From positions 1-20,036 of the forward strand of contig JAITNB010000020.1 of NCBI GenBank assembly GCA_031290695.1: a stretch of DNA of 20,036 nucleotides, written 5' to 3'. Shown piece by piece: positions 10,827-18,269 of the stretch; the stretch's first letter is position 1, and every line of letters starts with the position of its first letter. The notes below the pieces were generated by a model. That model did no database searches. It had not been told where the DNA came from and saw only the letters and a list, made by a program, of their open reading frames with translations. This DNA is from Coriobacteriales bacterium. Lineage in GTDB: Bacteria; Actinomycetota; Coriobacteriia; Coriobacteriales; UBA8131. Both the position numbers and the translations under genes were made by a program.

Positions 10827-11627
10827 CTAGTGCTCGCTCACGGCAAGCTGGATATACACTGCCTGCAAGACCGTGAATACATATGCCTGGATAAACGCGA
10901 CGAGCAGCTCCATGGCATACATGAGGACAAGCAATACCACCCAGAGGATCGAGGCGCCGCCCAACAGGAGGTTGTCTGTTGTGAACTCCTGGATCATGGG
11001 CAGAAAGAAGAGCGCAGAGATTATAGACAACGCGCCGATGACGATGTGGCCGGCATACATGTTGGCAAAGAGCCGCACCGAGAGCGTGAGGACACGGAGT
11101 ATGAGCGAGAAGAGCTCGATGAGCCAGATGAGTATGTTAAGGCCGGGATAGATGCCCGGCGGGCAGAGGTTCTTGATATAGGCCCAGATCCCCGAATGCT
11201 TGATGCCGTAATAGTTGAAATAGACGAAGGAGACCAGAGCAAGGACGAGTGCCGTGCTAAACGACCCCGTTGCCGCCTTCGCACCAGGGATGAGGCCGAC
11301 GAGGTTGGAGGCGAGGATGAAGAAGAAGAGTGTGAGGAGGAAGGGCATGTGCTTCTCCACAAGCTCCTTATGGCCCAGCACGCCGTACCCGACTTCCTTG
11401 CGTATGTAGTCCACCGTCGCCTCGATAGCCGCCGTGGGGCCTTTTTTGGGGATAAGGGAGACCTTGTTCTTTACTACCATCACCACGACGCCCACAAGGA
11501 CGAGGATGAACACGATATAGACCGAATACGTGGTAATGGAGCCCCAGCCAAAGTCCCAGAGGGGAAGGCCGCCCAAGTCGGCGAGCAGTTCTTCCATGTG
11601 CTCGGGCAGTTGCTCGAATGGTCCCAC
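10827..11627 (-). CDS. atpB: F1Fo ATP synthase a subunit
   Basis: This 266-residue integral membrane protein provides the proton half-channels next to the c ring. About six hydrophobic segments are visible. The essential Arg is R185 in TLSVRLFANMYAGHI, and the last helix carries the family pattern ELLVAFIQAYVFTVLQAVYI. The start is GTG 11627, preceded by AGGAG at 6-base spacing. An in-frame ATG farther upstream (11735) would read through the end of the preceding small gene and lacks support. It is followed by a 122-base gap with two stem-loops before atpE, the largest gap inside the operon. Confidence 0.95.
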   Translation of the reverse strand: MGPFEQLPEHMEELLADLGGLPLWDFGWGSITTYSVYIVFILVLVGVVVMVVKNKVSLIPKKGPTAAIEATVDYIRKEVGYGVLGHKELVEKHMPFLLTLFFFILASNLVGLIPGAKAATGSFSTALVLALVSFVYFNYYGIKHSGIWAYIKNLCPPGIYPGLNILIWLIELFSLILRVLTLSVRLFANMYAGHIVIGALSIISALFFLPMIQEFTTDNLLLGGASILWVVLLVLMYAMELLVAFIQAYVFTVLQAVYIQLAVSEH

Positions 11628-11689
11628 GCAAAACTCCTTTCGGCCTGTCTGTCTTTTGAGGAACCGCTGGTTCCCTGCCGCACAAACAC

Positions 11690-11977
11690 CTAGTGCTTTG
11701 GACGTCTGAGAGCGCTCAATGCAGCAACGAGGCATGCAAGCAGGAACGTCGCCACCAGTGCTATGCCAAAACCCGCGAAGTTCTCGGGATCGAAGCGGCG
11801 GTACCCCAGCATCAAGGCGATGAGGAGCACAAAGCTAAACCCGATACTAGCAAGCCCAAAGGGTATGGACTGTTGCCTGAAGACCGTATCAGGCCTAATC
11901 GCCTGTCGCTTTGCGAACATCAGGGGGGCAAATCCAGCCAAACCCGCCAGGACCCCGAGTACGCATGCAATCACCAT
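11690..11977 (-). CDS. Small three-helix membrane protein in the AtpI position
   Basis: This 95-residue protein has three hydrophobic segments (about residues 2-22, 42-64 and 69-90) and a short basic tail ending RRPKH. It sits directly upstream of atpB, where many bacteria carry atpI, whose product helps assemble the c ring. Classical AtpI is longer (about 120-130 residues, four helices), and I do not recognise a firm sequence match, so the AtpI role rests only on position and topology. The start is ATG 11977, with AAAGGAG 8 bases upstream; the longer open frame toward 12394 overlaps the deaminase gene and is a shadow. It is probably the first gene of the ATP synthase operon. Confidence 0.75.
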   Translation of the reverse strand: MVIACVLGVLAGLAGFAPLMFAKRQAIRPDTVFRQQSIPFGLASIGFSFVLLIALMLGYRRFDPENFAGFGIALVATFLLACLVAALSALRRPKH

Positions 11978-12050
11978 GGACGATACTCCTTTTGTCCTGA
12001 AAGGCGAAGCCGGGAGTACCTTCCTGCCTCCGCAGCATTCAAACGCTTGC

Positions 12051-12059
12051 ATGATACCA
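12051..12059 (-). promoter_or_regulatory. Possible extended -10 promoter for the ATP synthase operon
   Basis: The minus strand reads TGGTATCAT, an extended -10 (TGn plus TATCAT), inside the 143-base gap after the dCMP deaminase gene. Transcription would begin about 65 bases before the small membrane protein gene. I see no good -35, which extended -10 promoters can do without. The operon may also receive readthrough from upstream. Confidence 0.4.
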
Positions 12060-12120
12060 GAACACCCCGATACGCTTGGAGTAAAAACCCTGAGTGTCAC
12101 AATGGTTGGGGTGGATGGTG

Positions 12121-12567
12121 TCATTGGCAGCAACGGAGCGCAACTCCCGATTCTGCGATCATCTCCTGTGCCAGCTCGTCGGGATACGGGTCGAGGTAGA
12201 CGATTTCCCTGATGCCGGCATTGATGAGTATCTTGGCACACATGACGCAGGGCTGCGCCGTACAGTAGACGGTCGCTCCTTGGACCGGGGTCCCGTAGCG
12301 CGCCGCCTGGATGATGGCGTTTTGCTCGGCATGGAGGCCGCGGCAGAGCTCGTGCTGCTGACCACTGGGTATGCCGCGCTCCTCGCGCAGACACCCGCGG
12401 TCGAGGCAGTGCACGATGCCGGTTGGCACCCCGTTGTAGCCGGTCGAGAGGATGCGCTTATCGAGCACCAGCACGGCCCCTATGTGCCGCCGCCTACAGG
12501 TGGCCCGCTGGGCGACCTGTTGCGCTATGCCCATAAAATACTCGTCCCAACCTGGCCGCTCGTGCAT
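12121..12567 (-). CDS. Deoxycytidylate (dCMP) deaminase, ComEB-like
   Basis: This 148-residue zinc enzyme should deaminate dCMP to dUMP, feeding thymidylate synthesis. The catalytic zinc site is visible as HAEQN (H79, E81) and PCVMC (C107, C110). Residues 44-60 ([17 protein letters not shown]) match the dCMP deaminase-specific substrate and second-zinc region, which separates it from cytidine or tRNA adenosine deaminases. AAGGAGA precedes the ATG at good spacing. It starts 12 bases after the upp stop, so the two pyrimidine genes are probably one transcript. Confidence 0.93.
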   Translation of the reverse strand: MHERPGWDEYFMGIAQQVAQRATCRRRHIGAVLVLDKRILSTGYNGVPTGIVHCLDRGCLREERGIPSGQQHELCRGLHAEQNAIIQAARYGTPVQGATVYCTAQPCVMCAKILINAGIREIVYLDPYPDELAQEMIAESGVALRCCQ

Positions 12568-12579
12568 GTGGTTCTCCTT

Positions 12580-13242
12580 CTACCGTGTGCCAAAGATGCG
12601 GTCACCGGCGTCGCCGAGGCCGGGGACTATGTAGGCGTGGCCGTCGAGGTGGTCATCGATGGCGCAGGTGTAGATGTTGATGCCGGGATCGCCCTCAAGC
12701 ACCTTTTGTATGCCCTCGGGGGCGGCGATGATGACGAGGAGGCGTATGTGCTTGAGGGGGACGCCGCGCTGCCTGAGGAGCTCGATGGCCGCCGACGCAC
12801 TGCCGCCGGTGGCAAGCATGGGGTCGACGATGAGGACCTCGCGGGTGTCGATGTCTTCGGGCAGCTTGCAGTAGTACTCGACCGGCAGGTGGGTGTGCGG
12901 GTCGCGATAGAGGCCCACATGCCCCACACGGGCGGCAGGGATAAGCTCGAGGATGCCCTCGACCATGCCCAGCCCGGCACGCAGGACAGGCACGATGGCC
13001 ACCTTGCGCCCCTTGAGGCTGTAGGCGGTCGTCTCGCAAAGGGGGGTCTCGACCTGCACGGGCTCAAGCTTGAAGTGGCGCGTCGCCTCATAGGCCTCGA
13101 ACATCGCAAGCTCCTTGATGAGCTCCCTGAACTTCTTGGTGCCGGTGCTTGTGTTGCGCAGGATGGTGAGCTTGTGCTGCACCATGGGATGGTCGATGAC
13201 CGTGACGGATTTTGAGAAGTCCTGAAGGGGTATCTCGGTCAT
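12580..13242 (-). CDS. upp: Uracil phosphoribosyltransferase
   Basis: This cytoplasmic salvage enzyme makes UMP from uracil and PRPP. The 220 residues include the PRPP-binding loop DPMLATGGSA at about 140-149 and VPVLRAGLGMVEGILELIP at about 84-102. The C-terminal uracil-binding region (IDDHLDGHAYIVPGLGDAGDRIFGT) is intact. It is some 10 residues longer at the N-terminus than the common 208-210. The ribosome site before ATG 13242 is only GAAAGG. It lies 22 bases after glyA and just before the dCMP deaminase gene. Confidence 0.96.
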   Translation of the reverse strand: MTEIPLQDFSKSVTVIDHPMVQHKLTILRNTSTGTKKFRELIKELAMFEAYEATRHFKLEPVQVETPLCETTAYSLKGRKVAIVPVLRAGLGMVEGILELIPAARVGHVGLYRDPHTHLPVEYYCKLPEDIDTREVLIVDPMLATGGSASAAIELLRQRGVPLKHIRLLVIIAAPEGIQKVLEGDPGINIYTCAIDDHLDGHAYIVPGLGDAGDRIFGTR

Positions 13243-13264
13243 GCGCGTGCCTTTCTCGGCGTTC

Positions 13265-14515
13265 CTATAGGCCCTGGTACAAGGGATGGGCGGCTACCAG
13301 GTCTGCCACAGCGTTCGCAACCTTCTGACGTGCAACAGGGTCCTCGCGCTCGAAGATGGCACGTGCGATTAAAGTGCCAATTTTAATAGCATCTTCTTTG
13401 GTAAAGCCGCGGGTGGTCATGGCCGCACTCCCCACGCGGATGCCGCTCGTTACAAAGGGCGAGCGCTTCTCATTGGGGATGGTATTCTTGTTAACGGTGA
13501 TGCCCAGCCCCTCAAGGAGGTGCTCGGCATCCTTGCCCGTCACATCGGCCGCAGTGAGGTCGACGAGCGCGAGGTGGTTGTCGGTACCGCCCGAGACGAG
13601 GCGCAGCCCCCCCTGCACCATGGCCTCTCCCATGACCCTCATATTGATGACCACCTGGTCGATATAGTCCTTATAGGCGGGGGTGAGCGCTTCTCCAAAC
13701 GCGACCGCCTTGCCGGCGATGACGTGTTCGAGGGGGCCGCCCTGGGTGCCGGGGAAGACGCTCTTGTCGATCTTCTTCGCAAGCTCCTCGTCGTTGGTGA
13801 GGATGAAGCCGCCGCGGGGGCCGCGTAGGGTCTTGTGCGAGGTGGACGTGACGATGCTGGCATAGGGCAGGGGGCTGGGGTGTGCACCGGCGGCAACAAG
13901 GCCGGCGATGTGCGCCATGTCGACGAGGAGGTAGGCCCCAACCTCCTGCGCAATCTGGGAAAACCGCTCGAAGTCGAGGATGCGCGGGTAGGCGCTTGCG
14001 CCGGCGACGATGACCTGGGGGCGGTGCTGCTTGGCAAGGCGCTCGACCTCGTCCATGTCGATGAGCTCGGTTGTAGGGTCGAGCCCATAGGCAGCCACGT
14101 TATACAGCGAGCCGCTAAAGTTGACCGACGAGCCATGGGTGAGGTGCCCACCATGCGCAAGGCTCATCCCCAGGATGGTGTCACCCGGTTTGATGAGGGA
14201 GAAGTACGCCACAAGGTTGGCGCTTGCGCCACTGTGGGGCTGCACGTTGGCGAACTGCGCCCCGTAGAGCTCCTTGGCACGCTCGATGGCGAGCTCCTCG
14301 ATCCCATCGACTACATGGCAGCCGCCGTAATAGCGTTTGCCGGGATAGCCCTCGGCGTATTTGTTGGTGAGCACACTGCCCACCGCCTCCAAAACGGCGA
14401 CAGAGGTGAAGTTCTCCGACGCGATGAGCTCGATGTTGGTGCGTTGGCGCGTGAGCTCGTCGCCAATTGCAGCGGCAATGAGGGGATCGCTCTGGGTGAG
14501 GTGCATAAGGGACAT
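13265..14515 (-). CDS. glyA: Serine hydroxymethyltransferase
   Basis: This PLP enzyme interconverts serine and glycine, loading one-carbon units onto tetrahydrofolate. Length is normal at 416 residues. The PLP lysine is K228 in [14 protein letters not shown], and [27 protein letters not shown] and [13 protein letters not shown] are all present. The ATG at 14515 follows GAAAGGCGA. The 99-base gap to rpiB holds a small hairpin at 14552-14565, and a possible -10 TAAGAT at about 14574-14579 without a clear -35. It probably heads a glyA-upp-dCMP deaminase unit supplying folate carbon and dUMP for thymidylate. Confidence 0.97.
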   Translation of the reverse strand: MSLMHLTQSDPLIAAAIGDELTRQRTNIELIASENFTSVAVLEAVGSVLTNKYAEGYPGKRYYGGCHVVDGIEELAIERAKELYGAQFANVQPHSGASANLVAYFSLIKPGDTILGMSLAHGGHLTHGSSVNFSGSLYNVAAYGLDPTTELIDMDEVERLAKQHRPQVIVAGASAYPRILDFERFSQIAQEVGAYLLVDMAHIAGLVAAGAHPSPLPYASIVTSTSHKTLRGPRGGFILTNDEELAKKIDKSVFPGTQGGPLEHVIAGKAVAFGEALTPAYKDYIDQVVINMRVMGEAMVQGGLRLVSGGTDNHLALVDLTAADVTGKDAEHLLEGLGITVNKNTIPNEKRSPFVTSGIRVGSAAMTTRGFTKEDAIKIGTLIARAIFEREDPVARQKVANAVADLVAAHPLYQGL

Positions 14516-14551
14516 GGCTCGCCTTTCTTGCTTGAGAAAACCGGATTATCT

Positions 14552-14565
14552 GCGATGGGAATCGC
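14552..14565. repeat. Short hairpin in the glyA leader
   Basis: GCGAT at 14552-14556 and ATCGC at 14561-14565 form a perfect 5-bp stem around a 4-base loop, and CCGG occurs outside both arms (14541-14544, 14565-14568). It is 37 bases before the glyA start codon. It is too small to call a riboswitch; it could affect leader stability or be chance. Confidence 0.3.
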
Positions 14566-14614
14566 CGGTAGGTATCTTACACCACCAGCCCTATGATTGT
14601 GTGTGAAAACGGTG

Positions 14615-15058
14615 TTAATGCTGATTCTCCAGTGCAGTTATCTTGGCAACGCGCGTGGCGTGGCGGCCACCGCCAAACGGCGTCTCAAAAAAGGTGCGGA
14701 GAATCGCCTGGTTGGTGGCAAGGTCGACGAAGCGCCCCGATACGGTGAGCACGTTCGCATCGTTATGCTCGCGGGCCAACGCAGCAAACGCGGGTGTGAC
14801 GATATTGACGGCCCTGATGCCGGGAATCTTGTTGGCAGCTATGGCCATACCGATACCGGTGCCGCAGACCAACACGCCCGCCTGCGCCTGCCCGGACGCC
14901 ACCGCGCGCGCAACCGCCTCTGCGTAGCAAGGATAGTCGACCCGGTCATCGGTAGCCGGGCCAAGGTCGGCAACGTGATGGCCAAGCCCCACAAGGAAGC
15001 CTGCCAGCTCCTGCTTTTGTTCAAAGCCCGCATGGTCGCTCGCAATTGCCACATCCAT
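14615..15058 (-). CDS. rpiB: Ribose-5-phosphate isomerase B
   Basis: This 147-residue RpiB/LacAB-family enzyme interconverts ribose 5-phosphate and ribulose 5-phosphate. The N-terminal MDVAIASDHAGF motif carries the substrate-binding Asp and His (D8, H9). The catalytic Cys is C65 in VCGTGIGMAIAANK, and REHNDANVLTVSGR follows. It differs from the LacA/LacB galactose isomerases in having this single complete active site. The start is ATG 15058, with AAGGGG 7 bases upstream; a longer frame to 15232 has no ribosome site. No good promoter is visible close upstream; a TTGACA on the minus strand at 15189-15194 lacks a matching -10. Confidence 0.93.
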   Translation of the reverse strand: MDVAIASDHAGFEQKQELAGFLVGLGHHVADLGPATDDRVDYPCYAEAVARAVASGQAQAGVLVCGTGIGMAIAANKIPGIRAVNIVTPAFAALAREHNDANVLTVSGRFVDLATNQAILRTFFETPFGGGRHATRVAKITALENQH

Positions 15059-15150
15059 ACTGTCGCCCCTTCCCGTTATCGCCGCCTGCCAAGCAACCAG
15101 TGTAGCAGGATGGCCGGAGGAAAGACACGCATAATCCGTGTAGGCCCACG

Positions 15151-15165
15151 GCAGGTTCACTAAAG
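15151..15165 (+). repeat. Left arm of a 15-bp inverted repeat bracketing the two-component system
   Basis: GCAGGTTCACTAAAG here is the exact reverse complement of CTTTAGTGAACCTGC at 17539-17553. The two arms lie 2.4 kb apart, one between rpiB and the kinase gene, the other at the tsaC stop codon. The match ends sharply at 15 bases on both sides. The arrangement is that of terminal inverted repeats, but no transposase or clear target duplication is seen, so chance is not excluded. Confidence 0.45.
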
Positions 15166-15266
15166 GTGGACGGTCTATCATGGTCGTTGTCAAGGTTGAT
15201 GAAGCGACAGCAAGTCGCGGTGGAGGGAGCATCGCCTTTTTAAAACGACATATCCCCCTCCCTCCT

Positions 15267-15307
15267 GCAAGGGTATCTCGACTCCCCCCCCCTCGAGATA
15301 CCCTTGC
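15267..15307. terminator. Strong 15-bp hairpin after the kinase gene
   Basis: GCAAGGGTATCTCGA at 15267-15281 pairs perfectly with TCGAGATACCCTTGC at 15293-15307. The 11-base loop contains nine consecutive C on the plus strand (15284-15292). It lies 31 bases beyond the kinase stop and about 210 bases ahead of rpiB. In the direction of the kinase it is followed by G-rich sequence rather than a U-tract, so it would be a U-less terminator of the kind reported in actinobacteria, or an mRNA stability element. Confidence 0.6.
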
Positions 15308-15337
15308 CCTTTTGTTGGGGGTTGACCGCGGAGGCGC

Positions 15338-16723
15338 TTACTCGGGGTGGAAGCGTAAGGTGAAGGTAGTGGATTGGTTGGGGGTGCTTTGGGCGGTGAG
15401 GGTGGCGTTGATGCGTTGGGCGGTCTTTTGGGCTATGGAGAGGCCCAGGCCAAAGCCAACGGCGTCGCCGGCACGGGCCTGGTCGGCACGGTAGAAGCGG
15501 TCGAATACGTGTGGCAGGTCTGCTGCTGCGATACCCTCCCCTGTGTTTGTGACTTCGATGCACGCCACGTCGTCCACGTCGCGCGTAAGGGTGACGGTTA
15601 TGCTCCCGTATGGGGGGGTGTATTTGACGGCGTTCTCAAACAGCACCTCGAGTATCTGTGAGATACGGGCCGGGTCGCTTACGACGAGGTGAGGCTCGGT
15701 CTTCTCTGCATCAAAGACGAGTGAGAGGGACTTGTTGGCGGCGAGGTTGGCATAGGGCAGGGCCTCCCATTGGACGAGGGCCTTGAGGTCGACGGGTTCC
15801 TGGGCGAGGGAGGAGGTGTCCTCGTTGGCCTTGTCGAGGAGGAGGAGCTTGCTCACGAGGTCCTCCATGCGGCCCATGCCCACGCGCAGGTAGTCGAGCC
15901 ACTTCATTTGGCTCGCGACGGTTTGCGTGGGGTCGTCGACGACGGCGTCGTAGTTGACGTGCATGATGGCCAGCGGGGTCTTGAGCTCGTGGGACGCGTC
16001 GGCGATGAACTGGCGCTGCTGCTCCCAGGCGTCCTTGATGGGCTTGATGGAGCGGTTGGCGAAGAGGAGGCTGATGAGGAAGATGGCGGCGAGCATGGCG
16101 ACGGCCACCGCCACGAAGATGACAAGGAGCTCGCGCAGGAGATCGGTGCTCTGCGAGATGTCGATGAAGGCGAGGTAGGAATGGGAGGCATAGGGTGGCG
16201 GCGCCTTCATCACCCCGTCGCCCACACCGGGCAAGACGCTTCTGTCGCCTATACTCACCACGGCGCCCTCGTAGGCACCCACAGCCTCATAGAGCCAGGT
16301 AGCGCCATCGATGGTGAGCTGCCCGGTGCAGTCGCCGTCTCCGGTCCATGCCTCGGCGGCCTGGTCGAGCTCGTCTTGGGGAAGCGCGACGTTCGCCGTG
16401 AAGTCGATGACCCGCCCTTCGCTGTCGAACTCAAGTATGAGGAACGGTATGTGGGCCTCGAGGCTGCCTTGCCCGGTGCCGAGGGCAGATGATGCCTGCC
16501 CCAGCACGTCGCTGCCGTTTTGGGGCGCGTCAACGGTGCCGGCGGCGGGCACGGCATCCATGAGGGGCACCACTTGGCTGATGAGGTCCTCGAGGCGTTG
16601 GTACTGGGTCTCAAAGGTGTTTTGGTAGATGGCAACGTAGACGGTGATGAAGGCGGCCAGCATCACCAGGGAGGTAAGTAGCATGTTAACAAGGAGGAAG
16701 CTGTTGCGGAGCTTGTTGAACAT
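15338..16723 (-). CDS. Two-component sensor histidine kinase
   Basis: This 461-residue membrane kinase phosphorylates the regulator encoded just upstream. The first membrane segment is at about 8-33 and the second at about 197-222. Between them lies an extracellular domain of some 160 residues with no signature I recognise. A short HAMP-like linker leads to the phospho-acceptor H245 in ADASHELKTPLAIM. The ATP-binding domain has the N box FENAVKYT (N364), NTGEGI, a DRFYRAD F box and GFGLGLSIA. The domain order is complete. Its ATG overlaps the regulator's TGA stop by one base (TGATG), so translation is coupled. The signal is unknown; it resembles envelope-stress or antibiotic-response kinases only in general layout. 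Confidence 0.94.
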   Translation of the reverse strand: MFNKLRNSFLLVNMLLTSLVMLAAFITVYVAIYQNTFETQYQRLEDLISQVVPLMDAVPAAGTVDAPQNGSDVLGQASSALGTGQGSLEAHIPFLILEFDSEGRVIDFTANVALPQDELDQAAEAWTGDGDCTGQLTIDGATWLYEAVGAYEGAVVSIGDRSVLPGVGDGVMKAPPPYASHSYLAFIDISQSTDLLRELLVIFVAVAVAMLAAIFLISLLFANRSIKPIKDAWEQQRQFIADASHELKTPLAIMHVNYDAVVDDPTQTVASQMKWLDYLRVGMGRMEDLVSKLLLLDKANEDTSSLAQEPVDLKALVQWEALPYANLAANKSLSLVFDAEKTEPHLVVSDPARISQILEVLFENAVKYTPPYGSITVTLTRDVDDVACIEVTNTGEGIAAADLPHVFDRFYRADQARAGDAVGFGLGLSIAQKTAQRINATLTAQSTPNQSTTFTLRFHPE

Positions 16724-17406
16724 CAGGGCCCCAGCTTCTCACATAGCCGATACCCTGCCCCGCGCACGGTGACGATCTCGACATCGGAGTCGATTTGCAG
16801 GAGCTTCTTGCGCAAGAGCGAGATATAGGTCTCGACGCGGTTCTCGTCGGCGTAGTCCTCAAAGCCCCATATCTTCTCGATGATGGCACCCTTGGACATG
16901 ATCCTGCCCTGGTTGATGAGCAAGAGCTCCAGCAGCTGCGACTCCTTGAGCGAGAGGCGCTGCATGTTGTCCTTGAAGCTCACCTCAAGGGCATGGGGGT
17001 CGTGCGTCGTGTTGCCCACGCGGATCGTGTTGTCGACCTCAAGCGAGGACTTGCGGCGCTGGAGGGCCCGCATACGCGCCAGCAGCTCAGCCGTGTGGAA
17101 CGGCTTGGGGAGGTAGTCGTCGGCACCGAGGTCGAGGCCGCCCACACGCTCGGCGAGGGAGTCGCGGGCGGTGAGCAGGATGACCGGGGTGTCGATGCCG
17201 GCCGCACGCATCTCGCGCAGTACGGCGAGGCCGTCCTTGAGGGGCAGCATGATGTCGAGGACGATGATGTCATAGATGCGGGTAAGCGAGCAGTCAAGCC
17301 CATATTGGCCGTCATGGGCCATGTCAACCGTATAGTGGTTGCGCTGCAGGACCTGCGCCATCGCTTCTGCGAGAGGAACTTGGTCTTCAACCAGGAGCAC
17401 ACGCAT
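16723..17406 (-). CDS. OmpR/PhoB-type response regulator
   Basis: This 227-residue DNA-binding regulator is the partner of the adjoining kinase. The receiver domain (about 1-115) has the acidic pair in VEDQ, the phospho-acceptor D51 in VLDIMLPLKDG, the switch Thr in LLTARDS and K101 in PKPF. The C-terminal winged helix (about 130-224) shows LSLKESQLLELLLINQGRIMSKGAI, the recognition-helix stretch DENRVETYISLLRKKL and the wing motif VRGAGYRL. The start is ATG 17406, with AAGGGGGG 6 bases upstream; the longer frame reaching 17463 lacks a ribosome site. Regulator and kinase form a two-gene unit between tsaC and rpiB. Confidence 0.95.
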   Translation of the reverse strand: MRVLLVEDQVPLAEAMAQVLQRNHYTVDMAHDGQYGLDCSLTRIYDIIVLDIMLPLKDGLAVLREMRAAGIDTPVILLTARDSLAERVGGLDLGADDYLPKPFHTAELLARMRALQRRKSSLEVDNTIRVGNTTHDPHALEVSFKDNMQRLSLKESQLLELLLINQGRIMSKGAIIEKIWGFEDYADENRVETYISLLRKKLLQIDSDVEIVTVRGAGYRLCEKLGP

Positions 17407-17434
17407 GAAAAGCCCCCCTTTCGATATACGTTCA

Positions 17435-17463
17435 ATAGTGCCATGTGGCGGCACAGAAGGCAA
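17435..17463 (-). promoter_or_regulatory. Possible promoter of the two-component operon
   Basis: The minus strand shows TTGCCT (17458-17463), 17 bases, then CACTAT (17435-17440), a moderate -35 with a weak -10, about 30 bases before the regulator start codon. A 5-bp dyad, GTGCC (17438-17442) with GGCAC (17450-17454), overlaps it and could be an operator, possibly for self-regulation. Confidence 0.35.
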
Positions 17464-17497
17464 TGGGTGTGTCGTGGCTTTGGCAGGTTATCGACCG

Positions 17498-17590
17498 CCC
17501 GATGCCACGCGCTATTGGCAAAAGGATACGGGACGGAGCTTTAGTGAACCTGCGATGAGCGGCTGTGAGGGTGACGTGCGTGGCATCGGG
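17498..17590. repeat. 13-bp inverted repeat across the tsaC 3' end
   Basis: CCCGATGCCACGC at 17498-17510 is the exact reverse complement of GCGTGGCATCGGG at 17578-17590. The 67 bases between them include the tsaC stop codon. A 12-bp direct repeat, GGGTGACGTGCG, occurs at 17569-17580 and 17588-17599, overlapping the right arm and encoding part of the unusual TsaC tail. The pairing could fold the 3' end of tsaC mRNA and end transcription before the regulator gene. Confidence 0.5.
17539..17553 (-). repeat. Right arm of the 15-bp inverted repeat bracketing the two-component system
   Basis: CTTTAGTGAACCTGC on the plus strand is the exact reverse complement of 15151-15165. It contains the tsaC stop codon and the last codons of that gene. 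This makes either a coincidence or an insertion that replaced the original tsaC end possible. Confidence 0.45.
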
Positions 17591-18269
17591 TGACGTGCGG
17601 TAACCGGCCGGCCTCAGGGAGTGTCCCGCCGTCCTGGCAGGCCGCTTCGATGGCCTGGCGGGCAAGGGCGCCTTCGCGCAGGATGCGGGGGGCGGGGCCT
17701 TGGCAGTCGACGACCGTTGACGGGCCGTGCGCGGGGGTGGGGCCGCCGTCGATAACGAGGGGGACCCGCTGTGCGAGAAACGGGTCGAGGGTGCCTCTGT
17801 TGGTCGCGGGCGGCTCACCCTGCCTGTTGGCGCTCGTGGCTGCAAGCGGCACGCCAAGGGTGTGGAGAAGGGCGAGCGCAATAGGGTGTGCGGGCATACG
17901 CAGCGCGATGGTGCCGTTGGGGGCCTGGAAGTGGGGAGGGACAGCAGGTGCCGCCCTGGCCACGAGGGTGAGGGCGCCTGGCCAGAAGGCCCGTGCAAGA
18001 GCGTAGGCGTAGGACGGGAGGTCCCGTGCATAGGTGGCGAGGGCATCTGCACTAGGCACGAGCCAGGGGATGGGCTTTCCTGCGTCACGTTGCTTGAGCT
18101 CGTAGAGCGTGAGTGCGGCGGCGGCGTCAGTCGTGGGAAGCACAGCGATACCAAGGCCGTACACGGTGTCGGTGGGGAATACCACGGGCTGGCCGGTGCG
18201 GAGCAGGGCGACGGCTTGCGCGATGAGGGCCGGCTGGGGGGCTACAGGGTCGATGGTGAGGACCGTCAC
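17541..18269 (-). CDS. tsaC: L-threonylcarbamoyladenylate synthase (TsaC/Sua5 family)
   Basis: This enzyme makes threonylcarbamoyl-AMP from threonine, bicarbonate and ATP, the first step of the t6A37 tRNA modification. The 242 residues show the YrdC fold: PVVFPTDTVYGLG (28-40), LKQRDAGKPIPWLV with the K-x-R pair (K59, R61), RMPAHPIALALL, and ATSANRQGEP with the S-x-N site (S146, N148). STVVDCQGPAPRILREGAL closes the domain. The last 25-30 residues are a His/Arg-rich tail that I do not recognise from the family; it overlaps the repeats at the gene's end. There is no Sua5 C-terminal domain. The GTG start overlaps the prmC stop (GTGA), indicating coupled translation. Confidence 0.92.
   Translation of the reverse strand: MTVLTIDPVAPQPALIAQAVALLRTGQPVVFPTDTVYGLGIAVLPTTDAAAALTLYELKQRDAGKPIPWLVPSADALATYARDLPSYAYALARAFWPGALTLVARAAPAVPPHFQAPNGTIALRMPAHPIALALLHTLGVPLAATSANRQGEPPATNRGTLDPFLAQRVPLVIDGGPTPAHGPSTVVDCQGPAPRILREGALARQAIEAACQDGGTLPEAGRLPHVTRCHARHPHSRSSQVH

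Noticed and set aside
12094..13215. Long plus-strand open frame (373 codons) over upp and the dCMP deaminase gene
   Set aside because: It lies antisense to two well-conserved enzymes, has no ribosome site or recognisable domain, and long shadow frames are expected in GC-rich DNA.
13835..14596. Plus-strand open frame antisense to glyA
   Set aside because: Shadow of glyA, with no independent evidence of coding.
14516..14614. Riboswitch (glycine or folate type) ahead of glyA
   Set aside because: Only a 5-bp hairpin is visible in 99 bases; none of the conserved cores of these riboswitches can be recognised.
15770..16492. Plus-strand open frame antisense to the histidine kinase
   Set aside because: Shadow frame; composition is biased by the complementary codons of the kinase.
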